Assembly (NCBI GenBank): GCA_025331565.1
Contig: JAFREQ010000025.1
Span: 248,001 to 312,000 of the forward strand
Length of the DNA stretch: 64,000 nt
Reading direction: 5' to 3'
Source of the DNA: Holacanthus passer
Lineage: Eukaryota > Chordata > Actinopteri > Pomacanthidae
The position numbers and the translations under genes are program-made. Below the pieces are notes generated by a model. That model was not told the origin of the DNA. It saw only the letters and a program-made list of their open reading frames with translations, and made no database searches. This document shows positions 11,305-24,697 of this stretch, in pieces (the first letter of the stretch is position 1; every line of letters starts with the position of its first letter).

Positions 11305-14300
11305 GTGAGTAATCCTTTCAGCTGTAAAATTCCAAAGCGAGATAGGAAAAACAGAAGAAAGGGTATTTGAGTGAATTGAAGACATCCATGTGTGCTCCTT
11401 CTCTAACTACAGCCATGAAATGAACAGAAAACACTTTTTTGCATTTGAGATAAGAGGTAGTCTCAGCGGAAACTGGCAGAAACACGGGCGCAATTTCATG
11501 CCAAAATGATTACCGAAATTGCAGCACGCCACCTGATACGCATAAACGCCATCGCAGCTGCGTCACTTGACTTCACATTTAGCGTATAAACAAACAAATT
11601 ATTAGGAAATGAGCAAATCAAAGCACAATCAGATGCCTTTATTTTTTGCAGGTATTTCTGTTCTAATCTCAGAGCAGTGCTGCTGTAATTTAGAGTCTGT
11701 GACACCCAAAACATGTTTACCCTGTAAACACAGTTCTTCAAATTGACTCTGCTGCTTCCCTTTTTGGAAAACCGAGTCCTTATCAAAACCTTCCTCTGAC
11801 AGTACAGGTGAATACTAATGCAAATATTCACGCACGCTTGAGCCTGCAGCTGTATTTCTCCCCAAAAAGTCCTCCACCTCTCTGCTGTCTGTGCAACGCA
11901 ACTGTCTGAGGTTACATCAAACACACCTACGCGCACCCTTTCACGGACTGCATCAGTCTGTCTTTCCTGAGATGTCTGCAGCCCATCAACATCCATCTGT
12001 CTGGGATTTCTCTCCCTGCCTCGGTGCTGCGTGACAGACCGAGCAAAGTGTCAGTTCATCTTCTGTTGCTGATTTGATATTACGGCTGTCAGTCGACGAG
12101 CTGATCTTTGTCAACTTTTTATCCGAGACATTCAAAAGCATAAGAAGGAAACAAGAGGGCCAAAAGATCAGAGTACGTGAAAGAGAGGAAGGAAGGCAGA
12201 GTCGGCTTGTGCACACGGGCACTGCAAGAAATTCTGGGCCTCAAAACATGGAGCAATGTTCGTCCCACTTGTTGTGTCTTAACATCAAATAACAAGCCCT
12301 TGCCACAACCAATGGAAGGGAGTTGTTTTTTTATTTATTTAATCCACTTTCTGTACTGTACATGTTTTTGCACTTTCTGGTGCATTGTGTATTTTTACTG
12401 AGCTGTATCTCTCCTCTCCATCCGAGTCCAGGCAGATGGATATGCGTATTTTTTCTCCAAAGGCCTTAACCTGAATTGCCTACACTGCCAGACAGTGCCA
12501 CTATGACTGCAGGGGGACAGACATATTCTCCCAGGGAATCACAAGCACTCTAAAAGGGAGCAAGATGAGGTTATGCTGCTACATAGCCGGACTCGACGGA
12601 TACCTTTGTGCAGTAGTATCATCAGCAATTAGCAGTTTTTAGAGGTGGTGGTTCCATTACAAGTATTTTTATACCACATACAGAATGATGCATGAAGTCC
12701 TGACTGAAATTCCTCACTGTACCGTGGACATTCGAGCTCCTTGAGGCAAAGGATTTTGTGTTTTAAACTGTAAAATATCACATTTGATGAACAATTTCAG
12801 CCTTCACCTCCAATAATAGAAAAATACCTTATTTATTTTTTGTCAAAAGTTCACTTAAAGCAGTTTTAACCTCTATCTTGATATTACTAATGGCTCAAAT
12901 GTGAAATGTGATGTGTGTGTTGCTCGCGTTGGAAAACCCACAGAGAAATTCAACTCTCCTGTTCCCTTCAGCTCTACAGAGAGTCATAGCTTCTTTTAGC
13001 TAATTGGTTTGGTTTTCCTGGGCTGCAACTTTACTCTTTCGGTTTGCTTTGACTGGTCTCATCAGCATCATTTCAAGCCAGATATTTCCCTCAGGAATTG
13101 TTGAAGACCAGGTGAATATTCTCTCCCAAGAAATGACGTTTCTCCACATCTGCACCATGTGTATATAAGCTAGTTTGCTAACCCATAATATATCAATGTT
13201 GTGTTTAAAGCCTACAACACTGCCCCAAAGTGGCCTGCAGATTTAACCGAACCACTTTAGTGTGAAGTAAATTCATACAAAAATAGAGTTTTGTAGATAA
13301 TTACCAACTTTTTTGGCATCTTTGTTTAAATATCTAGAGACAACAAACTGGGAGTGGCAGCAAAATGTCATATCAAAGGTTGAAAGATTAAAAATGATGC
13401 AATGCAGCAAGCGTCTTTGATCAGTGAGATAGTAAGACGTTCCTTAATAGGTCACTTTTATGAATATTTATATCCATATTATGAGTTTTATGAAACTAAT
13501 TTCATGGAAATCTTAGAGAATAATTACAACATGAAGAAACCCACAATACTAAATGCATATTAAATGTGTAATGAACATTTCAGAATATTGAATGAAGCCT
13601 GAAAACATGGAGCAAGAATCTTATAAGACTGCCTGGGACATATTCAGCAAGAAATTACACAGTCTGTATTCATAAGTCCATATCAGCTTTGCACATCTGG
13701 ACAGTGAAATCCCTTCTTTGTGCATTTTTTGTGAAATTGCTCCAACTCTATCAGCATTATCTTTCTGTGTGCAAGCAGAAGAAGACACACTTTTACAGGA
13801 GGGAGACACATTAAACTTAATACAGAGAGAGATGATCAGTAAAGAAAACCGCTTGACCACCAATCATTAAAAACACCATGTGATAGTAATGATCTAAACT
13901 GGCTAATGGGTCCGACAGATCTGTGGACAACACAGGATACTGTCTGCTGAATATGATCCCCCATTTTACCAGGAAGATGAATCAATGCCAGGCTACAAAC
14001 GACAACACACAATTTCAAAAGTCTTTTAAAACATATGGAGCACTCAAGCTGCCATACTTTGTCTTTATTTGTCAGTCCGGAGAGACGCAGGATAAACAAG
14101 ACTAAGAGTTTACAGCCATACCAGCAGCTCTGTGAGGCTTAGCTAAACAGAGCTAATTTATAAATTAGTTTTTTCAGTTATTCGGTTATCAACCAAAAAA
14201 AAATCTGTATTTGACCTGATGATACCCTGAGAGAAAAGTGGATTACCAAAGTCATCACGATTCAAACTGATGAGGACACGAATGTCCGAATCTTGTCTAC

Positions 14301-14404
14301 CCTGCAACCCTCTGTCATTATGTGAAGATGTGGAAAGTACAAGCAAAGCCTGCCAATATCTCTGTTGTAGGCCACAAGAACCAACACAACCAACACACAG
14401 TCTT
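11305..14404. other. Unique non-coding DNA
   Basis: No supported gene. The 166-codon minus-strand open stretch at 11496-11996 has no recognisable domain and no convincing acceptor/donor pair, so it is not called. 12240-12560 and 12880-13160 are repeat-free and could hold regulatory DNA, without direct proof. Confidence 0.4.
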
Positions 14405-14499
14405 CATCTACAGCTGAAACAAGTAGCTGATTAATCGATTAGCCGATCAACAGATTAAACCATCAACTATTCTGATAATCATTCAAGTCACCTTCTATT
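14405..14499 (+). repeat. MITE-like repeat, 5' half of a split copy
   Basis: Starts GCTGAAACAAGTAGCTGATT and continues with the ATCGATTAGCCGATC and AACTATTCTGATAATCATTC words that open this teleost family. It is cut off at about 14499, where an L2-like fragment begins. The missing middle and 3' part resume at about 15111. Confidence 0.65.
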
Positions 14500-15072
14500 T
14501 TTAACCACTTATCTGAGTCTGGGTCATGGTAGCAGGTAATGCCAGCTGCTCCCGAGGGATCCCAAGACTTTCCAAGGCCAGATGGGGTATGTAATCCCTG
14601 CAGCCTGCTCTGGGACTGCCCCGGGCTTCTGCCCAGTTGGACAGACCTCTGAAGGGAGGTGATCAGGACACATCTTTATCAGATGCCTGAACCACCACAA
14701 CTGACACCATTCAACCTGAAGAAGCATTGAAACAATTTCTCCTCAACTGTCCATTGACACAGTGAAGGGAACTGCCTGTATCTGCAACCACATTCTTTCC
14801 CTCACTATGAAAACCTTATGGCCACATGTGGAAGTTGAAACGTAGATCGACCAGAAACTCAAGATCTCAAGAGCTCGCTCCCTCTACGCAGAGGGACAGA
14901 CCTGTACAGTTCAAACCAATCAATCAGTCCAGGGTTTTCTGGCAGAATAACATGGGCTCAGACTTGGAAGAAGGTGCAGAGGACTTTCATAACTGCTTCA
15001 ACTCAGCAGCAAACCATCCCAGCGTTGGCTCATCACAAGCCAATGAAGCCAGAGAGACCAAAAAAAAGCAGT
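14500..15072 (-). mobile_element. L2-like LINE fragment, reverse transcriptase C-terminal end
   Basis: Read on the minus strand, frames in this block resemble the region after the reverse transcriptase domain of fish L2/Rex-type LINEs. The stretch QLWWFRHLIKM (about 14690) stands where intact copies have a QLRWFGHLxRM-like motif, and the following Gly/Pro/Arg-rich motif has decayed to KPGAVPEQAAGI. Frames are broken by stops and shifts, so it is a 5'-truncated dead copy. It sits inside a MITE-like element, so it is younger than that element. The family name is from memory. Confidence 0.65.
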
Positions 15073-15110
15073 CCTGCAGTTACTGTATTGTAATGCTTCA
15101 TCTCCTTTTC

Positions 15111-15378
15111 AGTTGTTTTTCAAGCAAAAATGCAAAAATTTGTTAGTACCAGCCTCCTAATTTTGAGTATATTCTGCATTTTCTGATTCACACCACTGTA
15201 AAATAGATATCTTTTGCTATCTTCTGTACTGTTGTTGGCAATTTGAATATCTGCTTTCGAATCCAGGAAATTTTGATGGGCATTTTTTGCCTTTTACTGA
15301 AATATTCTAAAGTAAACAATTCATGAAGAACTCAAGAGAATAATTGGCAGAGATATTCAGAATGAAAATAATCTGCGG
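15111..15378 (+). repeat. MITE-like repeat, 3' half of a split copy
   Basis: Picks up where the half ending at 14499 stops: TTTTTCAAGCAAAAATGC, CCAGCCTCCTAATTTTGAG, TATATTCTGCATTTTCTGATT, a GGCAATTTGAATATCT block and the AGAATAATTGGCAGA / GAATGAAAATAATC end words. The order and spacing of these words match the intact copy at 25698-26037. Confidence 0.6.
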
Positions 15379-18300
15379 GAAAAAATCTGACAACTAATTT
15401 GTATTATAACACTCCTGTGCAGTGCCTAAGTGTTTTTCACAGCACCTTAGCTCAATGACAAGAAAAAAAAAAAAAAAACTATGTTAAGCAATCTCACTCT
15501 GACTTTGGGAGGATCAGCAGTTCAAATCCCTTCACTCTTAAGTCTTGTTTCACCAATGTGATTGTTATTTTTATGGCACACAATGGGATCACTCACAAAA
15601 ATCTAAAGGATTACTTTGGGACATCATGCTTACTTCATCAGTGAGCCTGTTTGTTGCACTTTTCTTCCTTATATGTGTGTGTAATGTAAAAAACTACAAC
15701 GTGTGTGTCATAATTCTGGTTATAGATTTATAGTTGTAGTTCTCCACTGCATGATTTGTCTCTCGTGTGAAACCCTTTTCTTTTGGAGTAAATTAGCTGT
15801 GTAGATACATAGATGGTTTAATCTTGTTATGAACATATGAGCATGTTAAACAGCAGAAAACTGGCACACATTAGCAGGTGAATTCGTGCATCTGGAAGTC
15901 TGCGTCCGAGAGAGACAGAGAGAGAAGCAGTCTAGCCAGCCATTAAAAAAAAACCCCACATAGATTACTGTGTGCACATCCATCTGAAGCACATAAAAAT
16001 AATTGAGTGCATTTGATTTGTTTTTTACATAACTTTCCATAGAATCTCTGTGCCTATTTGTCCATGCAGCTCAGAAGATTTGACTGCTATGACAATGAAA
16101 AATATCAAGGACAGTGGAGGAATCTGAATTAATGCGTGAACTAAGACTACTTGGCATTGGCATTTGAAAAACATGCTTTATGCAGCCTGAATCCTCATAA
16201 ATATCCACCATGAATCCATTTGAACTCAGTTCAGTCTCCACATACATTCTGATGGTAATGTAGGTGCACAGATAATTATATGTTTAGCCGTACAGGCACA
16301 TATCAGGAGAGGACGCAGGAGGGAAAGAGCCGTCAACACGCATTTGCTTCAGAGCTTGATTTTACAGTATTTCTGTAACATAAGTATTGAATAATGCACA
16401 AACTGTATTCTCTCGACAACCACATCAACTAAGCTTTCTTCAGCCACATTTATTCTCAAAGGAGTCATTTGTATTTTCAAGGGTATGGCTTGAATTTGGC
16501 CTTTATATTCCTGATAATACTTGTTTTCTGTTGTTTTTAAATACATGTCCTTGCCTATTATCAGCCCTCAGTCTTCCCTAGTATAAAAAGGGCTCTGAAA
16601 TAGAAATCATTAAAAACTCTAGTCTACTTGCTAACATGGAAATGATGGTTACAATAGAGTTGCCAGTACAGATACACTTTAAAACTCAATTATGAATTAA
16701 TTCATTTGTATATCTTTACAGGCAGACATGCATATTTGCATCCCATAAAGGGACATAATAACAGGATATTACCTTTAGACTCTCTATTCACTGGGACACA
16801 GAAAAAGGGCAAGAAATTAACACTTTTCAGGTCATCTTCTAATCAGCGAACAGTCTGAAGGCTACTATTTCCAATAAGTTCCTCTGAGGGGTCATAACCT
16901 TTAATAGAGGGGCTGAAATGAAACTTAGCCATCTATGACCTTTCTGTCATCAGTTGAATTAGCTGCTTCCTGCCCACTGAACAAAGATATCCAGGCAGAG
17001 GGTGACAGAGCCAATGACAGTCGTGCTTTTTACGAAAATTATATCGGTCATAGGGGCCGTAAGTCACATTCGGTCACAGCTGAGGGTTCAGGGTGCAGTG
17101 CAACCACTCACATTAATCTACTGGCTGATAACTCATTTCCACGCGAGCTGCTATTGGTCACAGTCAAGTGACACATTTCTGGTTGCGTCACGCGCCGCCA
17201 TAGCGCCGAGATTAGCCTCCCGTCACCAACAGCGGCTATGTTCCCATATCTGGAAGTCTGCCCATGAAACAGTCATAAGACTTCTAAGAGTGTGTTGGTG
17301 AGAAGACCTACTGATAGATAAGTCAACCACTGGAACAAGTCTTTGCTCTATTCATAGCCTGGACTGTCCGGCTCAGCGACATCACATGGCCTGGCTGTAA
17401 AATCAAGCTGGACGTAAAACTAGAGATGCTGAGTGATAGATGGCTCAGACACATACATAAATAAGGTGCCTGACAAATTCGGCTTAGCGATGGCTGAGGC
17501 ATCCTCATGAGGACATTAACCAGGCTTTACACTTTGTGCCTTAGTATTTTTAGCAGCAGCAACAATAAGGAGGCAAATTTAAAAAGAGTAAATTAAAAAA
17601 AAACACATTATTATTTTGGACGCCTTCCTGGAGATTTAAAAACACAGTAATGACCCGGCCAAAAGTGCATTTCTGAAAGAAAGCAGAGGTCTTAGAAAAA
17701 AAGTGTTTCTTCAATGCCTCGTGAATTTATGGCCTTGTTCAGTCAGCCGATGTGCTCGGTCTAAGAAACGCCTCTAACGAATCTATCTGACATTTAGGCT
17801 CCAGATGTACAAATGCAGCCAGATGGACAGCCTTCATCCGGTGGATCTCAGCACAGCGGGCTATTTACTGCGCGCCACGACCAAGGAGGACATGTGAAAG
17901 AATATTTATCAATAGTTTCACAGTCTGCCCACACAACATCTGCCTCTAGTGAAGACATGAAAGGCCTGTATATTCAGCAAAGGCAGACACACACAAATAA
18001 ACAGGATGGAAAACAGAGCTACAGCTATACAACGAAGACCGTAAAAGCTAAAAAGTACCAATGATAAACCTGCCTGTCCTTTTTACCCCTAGAAGAGATT
18101 TACACCCGTGATTATGGAAAAGAAAGTGAAGTTTATGATCTGGGGGAATGAGCCGACTTTGAGATTAGTACTACAGCTTCTCCAGGTGATTTCTGACCTT
18201 CATCATTACTGCTTATACAGGCTGCGCCTATAACCCAGTGGCACAATGTTCTCAGCCAATTTAAACACACAGCTCCCTGTTATTCCCTCAGGGAAACAGC

Positions 18301-19055
18301 CTACTCACTCCACAATTTGTCAAAGTGAAGTTCTAAAACTTAAAGCTGCTACGATAATAATATTTTTATATGACCGATGGACCGAATGACTGCGTGTAAT
18401 GTGAAAGGGGTCGATCATAGAAGATGAACCCACACATAATCATCCATAATCACACTTTTTTTTTCAGGTTACTCTCGCTGGTTCCAGCAGCAGCAGTCTG
18501 CAGCTGTACACAGTGAAAAAGCTCTGATAAATCTACTGTACGCTACTTGTCCATATCTGCCAAGTAAATTCAGTGACTAACTGATGAACATATCGGAGCA
18601 TTTAGCTGCTAAAGAGCCGGATATTTACCTCGGGAGTTGGTGGAGAGCAAAACAGAGCTAAAAGGAGAGTAAGTATGGGATTACACTCATGAGATGTAAG
18701 AAAGACGACTCCCAATGATTTATAATGTTGCCTCGTATGCGTTGAATGTGTCAATAAGCAACCTCCTGCGTGTTAGTCATCTCTGCTTAAAAGGTGTCAA
18801 TATGTCAGTATTGTGTCTACAGCTTGTTTATGGGGCAAAAAATTAATGCAGATGTCAGTTTTCATGCACACTGCCATTTTTTTTTAAGGTCAAAAGTTGT
18901 CAAACTGAATTAAGTGAGAGCTGAAAAACCTTTTCCAGCGTCAGTTATTTTCCCTCATATTTAGACTAGACTAGATGAATCACACTGTCTGCTCAACGTT
19001 TTTATTTACACATATTTTGGGGGCTTTTTTCCTTTAATAGACAGAGCGTGAAAGC
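15379..19055. other. Unique non-coding DNA with CpG-rich spot
   Basis: No gene is supported. A 17-nt A-run lies at 15462-15478. 17141-17225 is unusually rich in CpG for this window and has ATTGG (17153) and a TGCGTCACG CRE-like word (17184). 17640-18060 has a polar open frame on the plus strand without splice context. 18400-18560 is repeat-free. Confidence 0.4.
17141..17225. promoter_or_regulatory. CpG-dense patch with CCAAT-box and CRE-like words
   Basis: About nine CpG dinucleotides fall within 85 bp, against roughly one per 80-100 bp around it. An inverted CCAAT word (CTATTGGTCA) and TGCGTCACGCG lie 30 bp apart. This is compatible with a small promoter or enhancer, but it could equally be the GC-rich part of a young repeat. 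No adjacent first exon is evident. Confidence 0.25.
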
Positions 19056-19059
19056 AAGC

Positions 19060-19515
19060 AGAGTGTGTTTACACAGGACCTTTTACAGACACCAGTCACA
19101 AAGTGATTCACAGTCAGTGGAATTCAATCAAGCAAAATCCAATAGAAACAAATAAATAAAACAAAGACAAAACACCAGATAAAATATACAAGAGGAACAC
19201 ACATAAGGCATAAGAACATAAAATACCACATGCTGCCTAAATGCCTGTCTGAACAGAAGGCTTTTTAGCTCAACCTCAAGACCTCAGGCTTATTGGAAGA
19301 CTATTCCAAAGCTTAGGGACTACTGACTGAAAAGACTCTCCCTGAGTCTTAAAGCGTGTCTGTGGTACATTTAGAAAGCCCCGGGTAGAGGACCTAAGAG
19401 CTTGGCTCGTGGTGTGGAGCCTGGCTGCGTTGGGCTCAGTGAGCGAGCACCAAAATTTTAACAGGAAGTCAGTGCATAGAGGTTAAAATAGGTTAATATG
19501 TGACCATCTGTTGGA
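19060..19515 (+). repeat. Teleost interspersed repeat (long, non-coding)
   Basis: Begins with TTACACAGGACCTTTTACAGA, has an A-rich middle (19120-19220), and continues with the GGCTTTTTAGCTCAACCTC, ACTATTCCAAAGCTTAGGGA and TGTGGTACATTTAGAAAGCC blocks. These I recognise as a widespread fish repeat, probably a relic retroelement. A worn end lies near 19515. No frame longer than about 70 codons survives. Class not assigned. Confidence 0.6.
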
Positions 19516-19689
19516 TCGTGTTAAGGGTTTTTAAAAGGTGTCAAAAGGATTTGTTAAGGCAGGTAAAAAAAAATACATCCAAACATGGATGTGATTCTTA
19601 GTTGAAAGAAGGATGACTGAGGCAGCGTCCTTACGTGAGCATCAAAACATATGAACTGGTCAAAGATCATACCAAGATTACACAAACTG

Positions 19690-19826
19690 GGGACAGAGGA
19701 CAGACATAGGTGACAGGAAATGAGTGGAGAGTGAAACAGTGAGATGACAGGCAACAAAGGTCCCATAACCCAAACTGGGATGTTGCCACCACATGGGCAG
19801 CCTCCTAAACCTCAGGCCACCAGGAC
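19690..19826 (-). repeat. tRNA-derived SINE, reversed
   Basis: On the minus strand the unit opens GGGGCGTCCTGGTGGCCTGA, an A-box-like TGGCCTGAGGTTTAGG follows, and the body contains TTTGTTGCCTGTCATCTCAC and CATTTCCTGTCA, the shared body of a common fish SINE group. The B box is decayed. It lies about 175 bp beyond the long repeat, which suggests a repeat-tolerant site. Confidence 0.6.
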
Positions 19827-22800
19827 GCCCCAGCTTAACCATCATCAGTCTTAACATGATTTATTTCATACATAGAATAATATACAGTATATTGACACGA
19901 AGGCCTGAACAGCTGACACGCAGAGCAGCGTATCCACAGTGGCATCGTAACCCATGGTGACAGGTATCTGTTGGCAATTGTACCAGCTGCAGTTGTTCAG
20001 TCTGCCTGCTTCCGCAGAGAACTGAATGCAGAAAAACTGAAGATCTCAGCCGCGCCAGCTGTCAACTCCATGTTGCACACACACAGTGAGGCTGCATGAG
20101 AGACATTACACACACAGTCGCTCTCGTATACACAGACGTACACACACTTGAGAATGCAACAGCGCACACGGAGCCACGCAAGTGCGCACAGGCATACATA
20201 AACACCAACACCCGCCCACACGCTCTCTTTGTTGTGCCTGTATCACACTCGGCCACATGCACTTTTGCATGCAACAGTGAAACAGCCACACATCTTCTAT
20301 GCCAGTAGTGACGACTTATCAAATCAACACCTTCCTGTGGAAATAGGCTTAAAGGAGACAGTGAAACCACTCGGCCTGCTTTTCTATAAACTGTGCTTTG
20401 TGCAGACTGTTTGTTAACATTCTTGTACAAAGAGGCCAGTAGCAGATTTTATGGTATCAGGCCATTTATTGAGACAGCAGAAGCTGTGTGAATGAGATTG
20501 CTGGTGTGAGACTGCCTCATTTGTACAGCTTTAGCAGAAGTAAAGAGTGGAGAGAGATCTGGAAAATGGTGAAAAGGCTTCTGTTTTCACTGACAATATA
20601 ACATAGAGCCTACTCACTGTTTTGTGCTATGGAGATATTGAGCACAAATAGTACAGAAATAAACAGGAAGGAGGCATTATCTTATCAACAAAGATGTAAA
20701 AACTGAAAATAGATTCCTAATGGTTTAATCCAAAGCCACAAGGGAATTCTTATGAATCTTTCATAAACGCATTAATGAAGGTTAATGAAAATGCAGACTG
20801 TTAGAAAAAGAAAACATAGTTTTAGTGTCAGGACTTGGCAAAATGTAATAAATTCCCAGCTGTGAGAGCGACATTTAAAAATGAGGCTTCTTTCACAAAA
20901 TATCACTACGTGTCCTATTCAGCACATATGATTTTGAGTATTACACAGAAAAAAACTATTTTTGGGTACTCATACGAGTGGTACCACATTCCCAATGACA
21001 TTTTACATTCATAAGGCTGCTTTCTGTTTGATATTTTGCATTACGGCATGCTGGTTTTGAAATATCTTCCTTCATTGTTATGCTCTGGACACACTAGACC
21101 CATTTTCACAAGCCTTTATTGTGAGTCCGCTGCCACATGCTCTGCTTTTATCATAAAGCAAAATAACGCATGCAAACAGCATCCACAGCGACACAAATGT
21201 GGACGATGTGAAACATGCTACATGCCTTCCTAAAAATATCGACTCTCATTTTATTTATTTTCAATCTCCCCTTCATCATTAGGTGCCTCCTGTCCATCCA
21301 TTCATGCTCCTGTTTACTCATAGGTTGAACAAGAACAGGGTGCATTCACGCCAGAATCATGTCATCAGTATTCATTACGTCGGTGACAAGGAGAAAATTC
21401 CTTCTCAGCCCCCTTCTGTCATTCCCCCAGGCCTCAGGGAATCCACTGAGGGTTCATTTATTTAAATCCTCCATCCACTCATCTCTATTCCATTAAACAC
21501 CACTGATAAATCTTTGGTTTGCCATGTAATCTGTTTTCTACTGTCAAAGGCACAGGGCTCAGCTGTATTTTGCACGCGTGCTTGTAGATTTGCACTCAAA
21601 GACAACATGGCAGCAGATAAGGTCACGTTGAAATGAGTAGATGTCTTGGTCTTTGTGTTTGTGTGTGTGTGTGTGTGTGAGTCTGCAGACATGTGTGAAA
21701 CTGTGCACAGACGTCTGCCCTTTGAATGTGGCCAAAAAGCCTGCTTTAATTAATCTAAGTGCAGCTCAGGGTGGGGGGCAATAAAATCAAGGGCCCTCTC
21801 AGAGCCCTGTGCTGCTCTAGTGTCCCAAAGGTCCTGTAAAGTCTAAGCCCCCAAAAATTACCCATCTGCCCTCTCCTGTTTTTATCCTATAATAAAGAAT
21901 ATGGTCATACATCTCTGGTCATGATAGCAACTATTAGTCTGAGGTACAAGGGGACCTTGGCTATATGGACAAGCACTGCATCATTATTACAGCATGTCAT
22001 GTCAGCGTTACACAGATGCTGTTATGATAATGACTGTTAAAAAGCTCAGCTGTTGGTTTAATAGTGGGTGAAGCCATTTGCAGTCTGCTGGAGAGGACGT
22101 CTCATTGGAGTCAATGTGGTTTTTGTGTTCAAGAGGATTTGTTAATGTGAGGCTCAGAGGAGCAGAGGAGTTATGACCAGAAGCTGGCTCCTCAGGACCT
22201 CAACGCTAGTAAAGAGGGTCAATGTACAGGCTGAGATGTGTGAGCGTACATGTGACAGATGTCAGATTGTATTGTGCACATACACGTGGACACACACGCA
22301 TGCTGCAGACGTTATTCCACTAGTAAACAGTTGGTGGTGGTAATGCGCCAAGAAATGAAGCATTGCACCAAAAAGGCAAGAAAAAGAAGACTGCAAACGA
22401 GCAAAAATATTCAAATCGACTTTGTAAACGGTTTATGAGGAAGGAAATATATCCTCGTCAGGCCTCAAGGATGCACATGTTGCATCGAATGTGAACTTAA
22501 CTTTTGCTTGTTTACAAGAAAACTCCACACAGCACCTTTAATCACACCCGTGGGTGCGACATCACCCTCTGCATATGTGCGCTGTTCACCCACACACTCA
22601 CCCTCTATCTACCGACCGGGACGGGAAAGGGACAGGAACAACCTTGATTACATATGTAAACATTCGTTAACAGTGATGCAATTGATGAAAGACGGCAGGC
22701 TGTGATTGGCTGGGGTCCAACGTGTAGTCTGCCATGTCCCTCGCCAAAGACGCGTGAAGTGACTAAGTGGAAACAGGGTCACATAGTCTGGTTCCAGCAT

Positions 22801-24458
22801 AAGTAAGTCAGACTTGCAGAATGATTTAGGTGGAGTTGTGAAGACAGGGCAGGTGGAAATTGTAAATGTTGCTCAACGTTCATCCCTCTTCTGCCATTTC
22901 CCTCATACAATATTAACTTTACATTTACCCCTCCAGCCTCTGGTCTGTTAAACATGAGTTAATGTGGAAACCTCTTTAAAGTTTATATAAAGTAAATCTT
23001 CAAGACATTAAATGGGTTGCCATGACATTGCCTACAAATATTCACAGAATTTCTTTAGTTCAACTCTACTGTGACCTAAGTTTCTATTTTCACTGAATTT
23101 ACTCTGTCGGATTAATGCTCTGTAACACTTTTCACATTTCCTGTTTCAAAGTGGTTCCTTGTTCCTTGACATTTTTGTATAGACAGAGTATGAAATTATT
23201 CTTCCTCTCAGTAATTCTATTCAAAGAAAGAATGTCCATTCTCTTTCAATATAACTGTCAAATTCTGCATGTTTAAAGAGAAATGTATTAAAGCACACTC
23301 TGGTGATTGGTTTAAGTGGATTTTTTTTTTCTATTTCAAATGAGTAATACATGAGTGTGATCATTGAAAGTAATGGGGTTAATTTGTAATTCTAAGATAT
23401 TCGATTTAATGGAGGTCCTAGTCAAGACGAAGTCAAAGTGTGAATATCCACAACGTATTTCTACTCAGATTTATCTTAATTGGAGGCACTCTGAGGCCCT
23501 GCTGCTAGAATAATGCTTCTTCACTGTTTGCTTTGGACCAGTCACTTGTTTCATTCTCCTGCTCGTAATAACAGAGCGAGCAGAGACGGAGGCAGAAGTC
23601 ATGACCGCATTATGATGGAAAGCTGCCAGACCTCCACTGACACAAGCTTAATTGGACAACAGGTGTCCTGGCAATTTAGCAGAGAACAGTGCATCTCTTC
23701 TGCTTAAAAGCCAATGTGATTATGCTCCGAGCATTTTTTTTTTTTTTACAATGTCGGCCTCATTCGCGACAGTTTGCAATTCAGCATACAGTAAAGCAAA
23801 AACCAAAGATGTCAAATATCCTCTTTTACCTTCAGAGATTGAATGAAGCTAAGCTAGCACAAAATACTAGAATTACCATGTCTCTCATATTACCCTCCAT
23901 ACATGTAACACTACCTCTGCGTTTCCCATTGTTTTTCTTTCATTCTTCCTCTATTGCTGTGCTCACTGTTTTCTCTTGCATCAGTTTTGTCACATCAGCC
24001 ACATACAGGAGCATCTACACCATTTTAAACATCTAATGTGAAATATAAGTTCTAATGGTGACATTACAATTTATTCATCGCTTCAGAAATGGACAATCAT
24101 TTCCAACAGTGTCACTATCGCCATCATATTAAAAACACCAGTGATATGGACAACACCAAACAATGTTCCTTTACTGTTCCTCTACAGCCATTATACACTG
24201 ACACAGCTACATTGTATAAAGATAAATCTTCATCTTTCTTATTCTTCTGCCAGCCCTGTAACACTTGACTTGCATGTCAATTGAGGTCCACACAATATCG
24301 TATTACTGTAATCGAGCAATAATTTTGGAAAGCACACTGAGCACTGCGGCCTGACTCATTCTGGATTTGTGAGGTGAATACCAATGGTCATATTTGACAC
24401 TAAAAATAAATGGTCAGATTTTTACATGAGGAATGTAACTAAGACTTTTTTTTTTTTT
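19827..24458. other. Unique non-coding DNA
   Basis: No gene is supported. 20055-20260 is an interrupted CA/CG-rich tract that produces several overlapping spurious frames. 22500-22760 is GC-richer with an ATTGG word (22708) and may be a regulatory block or an unrecognised repeat. Short T-runs occur near 23736 and 24446-24458. Confidence 0.4.
21661..21679 (+). repeat. (GT)n microsatellite
   Basis: An uninterrupted 19-nt GT tract, flanked by TTTGTGTTT, in otherwise unique DNA. Confidence 0.9.
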
Positions 24459-24697
24459 AAATTATTGATTAATGATAAATACCATATCACAATTTCCCAA
24501 AGTCTGAGTTAACATTGAACTGCTTGTTTTGTCCAACAGAATCCGAAACACAAAGATATCCAGTTCAGAAGACACAGGACATTTGAGAATTTTACTTACT
24601 TACTTAATTACTTACCTGTTTCATCAGTTATCAATTTTTTTCAGATTAATTTTCTGTCCATTAACTATTTGATGAATCTACTAATTGTTTTCAGTCT
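24459..24697 (-). repeat. MITE-like repeat, reversed copy
   Basis: The reverse complement carries the family words in order: ATTAATTTTCTGTCC-type start, the GATATCTTTGTGTTTCGGAT block, TTGGACAAAACAAGCAGTTC, and the CTTTGGGAAATTG end. A (CTTA)n expansion at about 24593-24617 is private to this copy. It lies about 1 kb from a forward copy of the same family. Confidence 0.65.

Noticed and set aside
11496..11996. 166-codon minus-strand open frame
   Set aside because: Cys/Ser-rich random look, no splice signals, no domain recognised; chance openness is the simplest reading.
17813..18064. 83-codon polar plus-strand frame
   Set aside because: Low-complexity Ser/Thr/Gln composition and no splice signals.
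20055..20430. Overlapping frames on both strands
   Set aside because: All arise from an interrupted CA/CG-rich tract.
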